From Desulfobacterales bacterium (lineage in GTDB: Bacteria; Desulfobacterota; Desulfobacteria; Desulfobacterales; JAFDCJ01): a stretch of 11,684 nt of DNA. Shown here one piece after another: positions 6,401 to 11,684 of this stretch; positions within the stretch are counted from its first letter, which is position 1, and the number at the start of each line of letters is the position of its first letter. A program made the position numbers and the translations under genes. The stretch spans positions 1-11,684 of the forward strand of contig JAOZPY010000045.1 in the NCBI GenBank assembly GCA_029932495.1, written 5' to 3'. The notes beneath the pieces are model-generated. The model made no database searches. It was not told the DNA's origin and worked only from the letters and a program-made list of their open reading frames with translations.

Positions 6401-9073
6401 AATGCCCAGCTCCGCGTTCCAGAGCCAGGCCCCAAAGACCGGCACACCACGATAATCCCGGTATCCCGTAGTATTGACTTCAATCTTCGAATGGCCGTAA
6501 TTGCGACCTGCTTTTTCCATATCACGCTTTAACTCAAGGGCCCGCAAGGCCATGTGGGTCAATGGCTGTCTGGATCTTTCACTTGCTGGATGCCGGCCTT
6601 TAACCAGATTGACACCGGGATCACGAATCTCCAGGTTTGAGGCGCTCGACTGGTCTTTTTTGATCAGTCCGAGACGGCGGAGCTGATCATCAAACCGACT
6701 TTCGGAGAGCATTTTGCCATACTGATCAAAGGCGTATGTTTCACCGGTCATGCGCGCTGCGGAAAACGGCAGCAGCCGCGAAAAACTTTTTGAGGGATCC
6801 ACCTGCAACGCCACCACCGCCATGGTCTGCCCATCCCGATTGCGAATGGGGCCAATGAAAAACATGGTGGAAGAATTGCCGCTGCCTGCTGTCTGGGACC
6901 TGTTGCCGGGCAAAAGAACATCGGATTGGATGGGCGGTACAAACCGGACCTTGCCCCCAAAGGCTTGCCGGAGCAAATCCGGTTTTTGAACTGCGATAAA
7001 GTTCCGGGTCCCGAGGTTGCTGTCCCGCATGGATCCAATGCTGATCTGATCCGGATTGATGATAAAAAAACCGAGATGCGAAAAAATCTCCCGGTTGTTT
7101 TTAAAAAAGGATCGAACCGCCCGCAACGCATCGGATGCAACCAGATCCTGACGATCAGGCCGCACGGCCAGCAGACTTCGGGTCAGTTGCACCAGTTCCG
7201 GATTGCGCCCCATCAGCTCCATAAAAGCTGAGCGCTGCGCCATCCAGAGGTCAAGTCTGTCATTGGCGGTTTTTAAATTATCAACCAGGTTGTCACTGAT
7301 CCCCGCTATAATTTTTTCCTTGTTGCTCTTCAGGGCGAACCAGCCCAGCAGGCAAACAAGAATGACAAAAAGACTTAAACCGGCCAGAACAAAGCCCCGA
7401 AACCAGCGGGATCCGAAATCAATCGATATATGTCCTTTGTGCAGGATTCGGATCAATATCCAGGCCAACAGGCTGAGAACCACAAACACCACAACTGCGT
7501 AAGCGATCAGCCGTCCGTAAAAAACCGGGGCAACTGCCTTGTGCGGATGTGCCGGCACAGCGGCCCCGATCCACTTGTGCCGGATTTGATCCATTTGCCG
7601 GGGGGCGATGGCGGCCATGGCCTTCATCAGCGCTGAATGCAGCAACGGCCAATCCTTGCGAACCCCCAGGCGCAGATTCATCAAATCGGGATTTCCGATA
7701 TTCACTTCGCCGGAAACCCGCAGGCCGGACAGCAGATTCTTGTTAATCAGGGTTCGGATCACGGCCGACTCACCCAGGGCGGCATCCGCCCGGCCGAACA
7801 TGACCGCCTTGAGGCTGGCCAGGGTGTCTGTCACCGGCAGGCGCTTGATCCCCGGAAATGATTTGGTCAATACTTCCTCATAAAAAAATCCCTTTGGAAA
7901 AGCCACGGTCTTGCCGTCAAGGGCCTGAACCGTTGCATAGGGCCTTTCCTGCAAGCTCACAATAACATTGGGATTTTTGATGTAAGGCTCGGTGAAAAGC
8001 AGGTATTGCATGCGGTCTTTGGTTTTGACAATGTTGAGCATTACATCCAGTTCTTTACGCTTGATCATCCCCAAAAATTGGTTCCAGCTTGGGCCGGTGA
8101 TATATTCGACTTTGATGCCCAGCTGCTCAGCCACCAGGTTCATGTAATCAATGGACAGCCCCCGGGGGGTGCCGTATTCAAAATAATTGAACGGCGGCCA
8201 GTCTTTTTCATTATGAACCCGAATGGTGGGATGTTGGTGCAGCCATTTTCTTTCGGCACCTGCTAATGAAAGCCCCTTTCCTGCCGATTCCGCCCCCGCT
8301 GATTCCTCGGCGATGTCACGAAAATTGCGCAGGATCCATTTATCTTCAAGTTTTGCCTTTTCCCGGCGGCTGATAGCGTTTAATCCCTCGTTGACCTGTT
8401 GAATCAGCGCCGGGTTCGTCTTGGCTGTCGCCGTGTAATATACCTGGGAAAACAACGGACGATCTTTAGCGTACTCGAAAATATTGGTCAGCCAATTTTC
8501 CTTCAAATAATAGAAAAGGCTCAGCCTGGAGGCGACAAATACTTTTATCTCCCCTTCCAGGGCAGCGCGGAAAAGATCCTGAAAACGATCATAGACAACA
8601 ATGCGGGTTGGCGGCACGGCGGCACGCACAAATTGCTCTGTATACCCGCCTTTCTGAACGCCGACAAGCAGGCCGGCGGTTTTGTCCAGGGATTTGATCG
8701 GATGCACCGACGGATGGGTGAACAGGAAATAGTCGATGGTCAAGAGAGGCTGGGAATAATCTAGAATTTTTTCGCGCGCCGGGGTCTTAAAAAGACCGGC
8801 ATGCAGATCGACATGGCCGTCTTTGAGAAGCTGCAAAGATTCTTGAAAGGATTTTGCCCGGACAAATTTTATTTGTTTGCCCGTCTTCTGGGCCCACAGG
8901 CGCCACAAATCCGGGAAAAGCCCTGCCGGCCGGGAGTCGGCATCTTCAAATTTCAGCGGCGCCACCCCCACATTATAGACAATTCTCAGCTCACCGTCAG
9001 CGGAGACGCTCATCGCCGCCGACAGCACCACAAGTGCTGCCACCACCATCATGAATATTTTAATTTTTTTCAA
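3428..9073 (-). CDS. Giant hybrid sensor histidine kinase: two SBP_bac_3 domains, Cache-like domain, PAS, HisKA, HATPase, REC, REC, HPt
   Basis: About 1881 aa from the TTG start at 9073. A longer in-frame reading to 9247 has no family match, whereas the TTG has a good ribosome site and begins a signal peptide (1 to about 25, MKKIKIF then a hydrophobic stretch ending SVSA). In order: two periplasmic solute-binding-protein folds (about 28-255 and 275-500, as in BvgS/EvgS); membrane helices about 518-543 and 557-581; a periplasmic region about 582-909 resembling dCache; helix about 910-935; coiled coil; PAS (about 973-1087, with an HH...CP pattern); HisKA with phospho-acceptor H1121 (SHEIRTP); HATPase with N box, DTGIGM and GGTGLGL; REC1 (D1412); REC2 (D1558, T1611, K1633); HPt (H1737, HNLKGLAGN); then an unassigned helical tail of about 70 residues. 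All phosphorelay residues are present. REC2 contains an extra low-complexity loop (about 1576-1594) encoded by heptanucleotide repeats. No DNA-binding response regulator is beside it, so its output partner is unknown. It lies 133 bp after the permease gene and 47 bp before ackA. Confidence 0.95.
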   Translation of the reverse strand: MKKIKIFMMVVAALVVLSAAMSVSADGELRIVYNVGVAPLKFEDADSRPAGLFPDLWRLWAQKTGKQIKFVRAKSFQESLQLLKDGHVDLHAGLFKTPAREKILDYSQPLLTIDYFLFTHPSVHPIKSLDKTAGLLVGVQKGGYTEQFVRAAVPPTRIVVYDRFQDLFRAALEGEIKVFVASRLSLFYYLKENWLTNIFEYAKDRPLFSQVYYTATAKTNPALIQQVNEGLNAISRREKAKLEDKWILRNFRDIAEESAGAESAGKGLSLAGAERKWLHQHPTIRVHNEKDWPPFNYFEYGTPRGLSIDYMNLVAEQLGIKVEYITGPSWNQFLGMIKRKELDVMLNIVKTKDRMQYLLFTEPYIKNPNVIVSLQERPYATVQALDGKTVAFPKGFFYEEVLTKSFPGIKRLPVTDTLASLKAVMFGRADAALGESAVIRTLINKNLLSGLRVSGEVNIGNPDLMNLRLGVRKDWPLLHSALMKAMAAIAPRQMDQIRHKWIGAAVPAHPHKAVAPVFYGRLIAYAVVVFVVLSLLAWILIRILHKGHISIDFGSRWFRGFVLAGLSLFVILVCLLGWFALKSNKEKIIAGISDNLVDNLKTANDRLDLWMAQRSAFMELMGRNPELVQLTRSLLAVRPDRQDLVASDALRAVRSFFKNNREIFSHLGFFIINPDQISIGSMRDSNLGTRNFIAVQKPDLLRQAFGGKVRFVPPIQSDVLLPGNRSQTAGSGNSSTMFFIGPIRNRDGQTMAVVALQVDPSKSFSRLLPFSAARMTGETYAFDQYGKMLSESRFDDQLRRLGLIKKDQSSASNLEIRDPGVNLVKGRHPASERSRQPLTHMALRALELKRDMEKAGRNYGHSKIEVNTTGYRDYRGVPVFGAWLWNAELGIGLAAEVDMAEALSNYYHIRWTILGVLGITLFISVGAVLMVLVLGERTSRALMKARDSLEEKVAERTAELTENQQQLEAAEERSRLLLDSAGEGIFGVDVDGKIIFINPSANRMLGYEPGELIGQDIHWQVHHSYPDGSTYPKKKCPMYLSHADGSEQHIVGEVLWRKDGSSFFTEYTSMPIKKENRVVGAVISFMDITERRQMEKELLQAKEKAEEATRAKSDFLANMSHEIRTPMNAVIGMAHLALKTELTPKQRDYLSKIQSSANSLLGIINDILDFSKIEAGKLDMEAAVFDLSETMDNVANVISIKAREKDNLEVLFDIDAGVPNLLIGDPLRLNQILVNLGNNAVKFTEQGEIVFTVKQIRRSDHGIHLEFSVRDTGIGMTMEQQGRLFQAFSQADTSTTRKYGGTGLGLTISKRLVTMMGGEIWVDSEPGRGTTFSFTANFGLAEEKAKKHFAPSPDLRGIKVLVVDDNATSRQIFHDMLVSSSFEVYLAASGAEALDEIERADGKTPFELVIMDWKMPDMDGLEASRRIKNHEKLHKIPAVILVTAYGREELMQQAEKIGLEGFLLKPVSASVLFDAMMQALDREAPATSRAEHRKNERLTGKMQDLKGARVLLVEDNEINQQVAREILEDAGLVVTIANNGKEGLERVKSSKFEAVLMDVQMPVMDGYEASRRIRQWEDERGNSEVGMRNAEGGNDSDLKPESKRLPVIAMTAHAMAGDKQKSLAAGMNDHITKPIDPEQLFAALRKWIKTDAKRASDLAPRIANKNSRKNPVAGNQELLPEFLPGFDLQAGLKRLQGNQKLYRKLLLDFGTNYGGVAGEIYTALKAGDFQRAHSLIHNLKGLAGNLEATDVRVATVEIERIVKGQTANTVSIKELEQKYARLEAALKAALEAVGQLEPAVEKKTANNRDNQMSGMPSGLTKEVAGRIREAAEMGDVSQITEIAGELKGESGSMASLGDELIRLAEDFDFEGIQSVVDKLSG
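4293..4348. repeat. Heptanucleotide array inside the kinase gene
   Basis: On the plus strand consecutive 7-bp units of the form (C/A)TTCCNN run in register. The five clear ones are CTTCCGC 4300-4306, ATTCCGC 4307-4313, ATTCCCA 4314-4320, CTTCCGA 4321-4327 and ATTCCCC 4328-4334. A decayed CTTTCGT (4335-4341), then CTTCCCA (4342-4348) follow, and a decayed TTTCCAC (4293-4299) precedes. The unit and strand match the intergenic array at 10984-11116. Within the kinase frame it encodes a Gly/Asn/Glu/Arg-rich stretch (NSEVGMRNAEGG) in the loop between the third helix and fourth strand of REC2. Confidence 0.8.
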
Positions 9074-9080
9074 CTTACGA

Positions 9081-9087
9081 TCCTCAC
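9081..9087 (-). promoter_or_regulatory. Ribosome binding site that sets the kinase start at TTG
   Basis: On the minus strand GTGAGGA is followed by a 7-nt spacer (TCGTAAG) and TTG at 9073-9071. The TTG opens a lysine-rich, then hydrophobic signal peptide. In-frame ATGs at 9052 and 9049 would cut off the positively charged n-region and have no comparable ribosome site. Confidence 0.7.
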
Positions 9088-9206
9088 CCCTATCTGGATG
9101 ATTCCGACAAATTGTGCCTAAATACCATAATCCGGTGCAACTGGGCAACTCTGTTCTCCTTATCGAAAGGAGCTTATCTTCAAAGGGGTCAAAAGGAGAA
9201 CCGGGC

Positions 9207-10061
9207 CTACTCGACCTTGCGGCTGAAATACAGGTTGGCCAGGGCAATCAGGGAGGTGCCCATGATCAGCAGAAAGGAAATGGCATTAATTACCGGCGTG
9301 CTGCCGTCTCTGACCTGCAGGTAAAGGTTGATGGGCAGAGTGGCTTCGGAGCCCACCAGAAAAAGAGTGGTGTTGAAATTTTCAAAGGACATTAAAAAAG
9401 CCACCGCTCCGGCACCAATAATGGCAGGCCGCAAATATTTCAGGGTGACATGCCAGATGGCCTCAAAGCGGTTGGCCCCCAGGTTCATGGCTGCCTCTTC
9501 CAGGGTGCGGTCGAATTTTTTCAGCCTTGCGGAAACCACCAGGGTCACCAGAGTAGCAATAAAGGAAAACTGGCCCAGCACCACCAGCCAGAAACTGGGA
9601 CGAAACAGGGCAATGTCCAGGTTCCAGTGCTGCTCAAAATAGGTCCCCAGGGTGTTGCTGAACAGCAAAACGGAAATACCCAGGATCACCCCCGGGATGA
9701 CCAGCGGGGCAAGCATCAGAAAATACAGCAGCTGCTTGAAACGGAACTCTTCCTGTTCGAACAAAAATGCGCCGCAGGTGCCCACCACCACCGACAGCAG
9801 GGTCACGAAAAAGGCCACCCGGAAGCTCACGGCGATGCTGTCCAGGTTGATCTGATCATGAAAAATTCCGACCCGGTTGGGCAGATCGGCGGTAAACCAG
9901 TCCAGCGTAAACCCTTTCCAGGGCAGGGAGGGAAACTGGGAATCGTTGAAGGCCAGCACGCAGGTCACCAGCAGGGGCGCGAACAAAAACACAAAGTATA
10001 ACAGGATGTAAAGTTTAAAACTGATGGCGTAGGTTCGCGAATTTGGCAGTGTACGAATCAT
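9207..10061 (-). CDS. ABC transporter permease, PotC type (spermidine/putrescine-like family)
   Basis: A 284-aa inner-membrane permease. The chosen ATG at 10061 overlaps the upstream permease stop as ATGA and has an AAGGTGG ribosome site. An in-frame extension to 10211 lies wholly inside the upstream gene, is not hydrophobic and is rejected. About six membrane helices are visible, the first near residues 10-35 (YILLYFVFLFAPLL). The cytoplasmic EAA loop that docks to the ATPase is clear: EEAAMNLGA from residue 188, followed by HVTLKYLRPAI. The family forms PotB/PotC heterodimers with a PotA ATPase to import polyamines or other small, often cationic, solutes; the substrate cannot be read from the sequence. 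The protein ends at 9207, and 133 bp separate it from the sensor kinase. Confidence 0.93.
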   Translation of the reverse strand: MIRTLPNSRTYAISFKLYILLYFVFLFAPLLVTCVLAFNDSQFPSLPWKGFTLDWFTADLPNRVGIFHDQINLDSIAVSFRVAFFVTLLSVVVGTCGAFLFEQEEFRFKQLLYFLMLAPLVIPGVILGISVLLFSNTLGTYFEQHWNLDIALFRPSFWLVVLGQFSFIATLVTLVVSARLKKFDRTLEEAAMNLGANRFEAIWHVTLKYLRPAIIGAGAVAFLMSFENFNTTLFLVGSEATLPINLYLQVRDGSTPVINAISFLLIMGTSLIALANLYFSRKVE

Positions 10062-10915
10062 TGGACCACCTTGCTCAGTTCTTGCCGGCTCAATTTCAAG
10101 CCCAGCCAGACCACCAGCGAGGACAGTGCCAGCAGTAAAAATCCGAAAGCCGATCCCTGGTTCCAGTTGAAACTGGCAATAAACTGGTTGTAAATCTGCT
10201 CGGTAAACCACAGGGAATTTTTACCCCCCATCAGGTTCGGCGTCAGGTAGTCACCAAGGGTCAGCATGAAAACCACGATCGATCCGGAAACAATGCCGGG
10301 AGTGGCATGGGGGATAATAATTTTAAACAGGATCGTCCACATATTGCCCCCTAGATCGTAGGCCGCTTCGATCAGGCTGTTGTCCAGACTTTCGAGCACC
10401 GATGTAAGGGGCACCACCATGAAGAGCATCATGGTGTAAACCAGTCCCAGTACCATGGTGGCGTCACGGTAAAGCATTTCCACCGGCTGGTGCAGCAGCC
10501 CCAGTTTGATCAAAAAATGGTTGAGCACCCCGCTTTCCCGCAGCAAAATCATCCAGCCGTATACCCGCACCATCTCACTGACCCAGAAAGGAACCAGCAG
10601 CAGCACCAGGAAAAATCCCTGAAATTTGGGGGAGACCACCTTGGTAATAAAAAACGCCACGGGAAAGGCGATCACAAAGGTCAGGCAGGTGACCAGGATG
10701 GAATAAACAGCGGTACGTACGAAAGTCAGCCAGTAAATGGGATCATCAAAAAAGCTGATATAGTTGGTCAGACTCCAGATCATTTGACCGCTGTCGTTTT
10801 CAGCCCGAAAGGACATGATCAGCATGTCGATCTGGGGCAGCACGATCAGCAGAAACAGCCACAGCAGCACCGGCGTCAGGAAAAAAAACAGGCCCCATCG
10901 TTTGCGGCTTTTCAT
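10058..10915 (-). CDS. ABC transporter permease, PotB type (spermidine/putrescine-like family)
   Basis: A 285-aa inner-membrane permease, the partner of the PotC-type protein encoded directly downstream. It starts MKSRKRWGLFFFLTPVLLW, with the first membrane helix at about residues 8-29, and has about six helices in all. The EAA docking motif is EAAYDLGGNMW from residue 183, followed by FKIIIPHATPGI. Length and motif position are normal for PotB/HisM-fold permeases. The last codon overlaps the next start (ATGA), indicating translational coupling. Its ribosome site is weak (TTGAGAT just before the ATG). Upstream is a 259-bp gap with a repeat array rather than the tight junction usual between potA and potB. 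The solute-binding protein expected for this transporter is not in the window. Confidence 0.94.
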   Translation of the reverse strand: MKSRKRWGLFFFLTPVLLWLFLLIVLPQIDMLIMSFRAENDSGQMIWSLTNYISFFDDPIYWLTFVRTAVYSILVTCLTFVIAFPVAFFITKVVSPKFQGFFLVLLLVPFWVSEMVRVYGWMILLRESGVLNHFLIKLGLLHQPVEMLYRDATMVLGLVYTMMLFMVVPLTSVLESLDNSLIEAAYDLGGNMWTILFKIIIPHATPGIVSGSIVVFMLTLGDYLTPNLMGGKNSLWFTEQIYNQFIASFNWNQGSAFGFLLLALSSLVVWLGLKLSRQELSKVVQ

Positions 10916-10931
10916 AATCTCAACTCAATGT

Positions 10932-10952
10932 TTCAGCTTATCGCTCATAGCT
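10932..10952. repeat. Three short AGCT/CGCT heptads upstream of the PotB-type gene
   Basis: On the plus strand TTCAGCT, TATCGCT and CATAGCT follow one another in perfect 7-bp register (all ending GCT), 17-37 bp upstream of the permease start. The stretch can also be drawn as an inverted repeat (TCAGCT-N10-AGCTGA, 10933-10954). It is too short to tell a degenerate heptad array from a small leader hairpin. Confidence 0.35.
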
Positions 10953-10983
10953 GATAGTAAAGGGAATTAAGTTCTTTATTTTA

Positions 10984-11116
10984 ATTCCGACTTCCGACTT
11001 CCCCATTCCGACTTCCGACTTCCCCATTCCGACTTCCGACTTCCCCCTTCCCCCTTCCGACTTCCCCCTTCCGACTTCCGACTTCCCCATTCCGACTTCC
11101 CCCTTCCCCCTTCCGA
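10984..11116. repeat. Heptanucleotide tandem array, 19 units, in the PotA-PotB gap
   Basis: 133 bp are filled by 19 uninterrupted 7-bp units, on the plus strand ATTCCGA, CTTCCGA or CTTCCCC. The first nine units form three identical 21-bp blocks (ATTCCGA, CTTCCGA, CTTCCCC) at 10984-11004, 11005-11025 and 11026-11046; later units use the same three words in irregular order. The strand asymmetry is extreme (pyrimidine-rich plus strand). The rest of the 10916-11174 gap holds no gene. A minus-strand reading frame through the array gives a Lys/Ser/Glu/Gly repeat peptide but is a by-product of the 21-bp periodicity. Confidence 0.95.
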
Positions 11117-11174
11117 CTTCAAGGGTATCTGTATAATGAGATCAACTACAAAACATTTTTTAACCTTTTTTATA

Positions 11175-11684
11175 TCAATTTGAGTTCCCACGACTCCTTG
11201 AAAAACAGATACCCGACTGCGGGTCCCAGCCGATTTCGATTTTATCATTTTTCTTGATATAGTCGTACTGGTGGGTCTGGGGCAGCGCAATCAGCAATTC
11301 CGTGTCCGCATCCAGCGGATGGGCCATCAACCGGCTGTTGGCACCGTCAAAGAGAATGTCCTTGACCACGACTTCAAAACGATTGAGCCCGGCCAAGCCG
11401 GCATCGGGTTGGATCAGCATGGCTTCCGGGCGCAGGAAAAGGTCCACCTGGGTTCCCGCGGGCAGGGTTTCGCGCACCCGGCTGTGAAACACGGTGCCAT
11501 TTTCGGTTTCGATTTCGGCGGTCATCTCCCGGCACTGTCGGATGCGGCCCGACCAGGCGTTGTTGTCCCCCACGAACCGGGCCACAAACGGCGTCTGGGG
11601 CGAGTTGTACAAATTCTGGGGGGTGTCGATCTGTTCGAAGCGCCCGTGGTTCATGACGGCCACGTGATCGGACATCACCAGGGT
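11175..11684 (-). CDS. ABC transporter ATP-binding protein, PotA type, C-terminal part (5' end outside window)
   Basis: 169 residues are visible and the frame is open to the right edge. The first residues read TLVMSDHVAVMNHGRFEQ, the segment just after the H-loop of PotA/FbpC-type ATPases (usually a variant of ALTMSDRIAVMN-x-G). Then comes the usual P-x-x-LYNSPQTPFVARFVGDNN linker. From about residue 55 onward is the TOBE_2 regulatory domain of this family, including FLRPEAML, ending near SRSRGNSN. Walker A, the signature motif and Walker B lie outside the window. The protein should energise the two permeases encoded downstream. The stop at 11175 is 259 bp from the next start, so coupling to the permease genes is looser than usual. 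Confidence 0.93.
   Translation of the reverse strand, partial: TLVMSDHVAVMNHGRFEQIDTPQNLYNSPQTPFVARFVGDNNAWSGRIRQCREMTAEIETENGTVFHSRVRETLPAGTQVDLFLRPEAMLIQPDAGLAGLNRFEVVVKDILFDGANSRLMAHPLDADTELLIALPQTHQYDYIKKNDKIEIGWDPQSGICFSRSRGNSN

Noticed and set aside
9156..9172. Inverted repeat CTCCTT-ATCGA-AAGGAG in the permease-kinase gap, considered as a terminator
   Set aside because: The stem is only 6 bp and no T-run follows on the minus strand; it may be incidental.
9074..9206. Possible sigma-54 or sigma-70 promoter for the kinase
   Set aside because: TTGC occurrences lack GG at the correct spacing (one is off by a base), and the best -35/-10 pair matches consensus poorly.
9074..9247. N-terminal extension of the kinase frame to 9247
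   Set aside because: It overlaps the end of the permease gene, has no signal peptide at its start, and the TTG at 9073 has a strong ribosome site followed by a signal peptide.
9450..10001. Long plus-strand open frame (183 codons) opposite the PotC-type gene, and similar plus-strand frames elsewhere such as 1837-2427
   Set aside because: They are antisense shadows of well-supported genes; their translations are low-complexity or unlike any family I recognise and lack ribosome sites.
10062..10211. N-terminal extension of the PotC-type permease to 10211
   Set aside because: It lies wholly inside the upstream permease gene in another frame and is not membrane-like; the ATGA overlap start gives the normal family length.
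10976..11290. Minus-strand open frame of about 104 codons rich in Lys-Ser-Glu-Gly heptapeptides
   Set aside because: Its repeats are the translation of the 21-bp DNA periodicity, and its start lies inside the ATPase gene in another frame; no ribosome site or family resemblance.

Overview
Every credible gene lies on the minus strand, so the window reads right to left as one locus. In transcription order it holds: the C-terminal half of a PotA-type ABC transporter ATPase (cut by the right edge), two PotB/PotC-type permeases joined by an ATGA overlap, a very large hybrid histidine kinase (about 1881 aa), acetate kinase (ackA), a sigma-54 enhancer-binding activator with two PAS domains, and the first 37 codons of an arginine:glycine amidinotransferase (AGAT)-family gene (cut by the left edge). 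There are no RNA genes, CRISPR arrays, transposases or convincing terminators.

The gene set suggests a Gram-negative anaerobe of the Desulfobacterota (Desulfobacterales-like). The grounds are a PAS/HisKA/REC/REC/HPt superkinase with a characteristic C-terminal helical tail, abundant sigma-54 regulation, acetate kinase, and short heptanucleotide arrays. This is an inference from gene style; no phylogenetic marker is present.

Layout. 1-112: amidinotransferase start. 113-405: AT-rich control region with a good -24/-12 promoter at 174-189 facing the amidinotransferase, and upstream copies of an AACCGAT-like motif that could be activator sites. 406-2151: sigma-54 activator. 2172-3380: ackA, 20 bp ahead of the activator gene. 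3428-9073: sensor kinase, starting at a TTG. 9207-10061 and 10058-10915: permeases. 10916-11174: non-coding, holding a 19-unit heptanucleotide array. 11175-11684: ATPase C-terminus.

Working model (inference): the Pot-like transporter imports a cationic or guanidino/amino compound. The double-Venus-flytrap kinase senses a periplasmic ligand, and the PAS activator switches on the sigma-54 promoter of the amidinotransferase gene. AckA would recover ATP from acetyl phosphate made in the same pathway. The most unusual sequence-level observation is that the heptanucleotide array separating the ATPase and permease genes is matched by a related array inside the kinase gene, where it encodes an extra segment in a loop of the second receiver domain.
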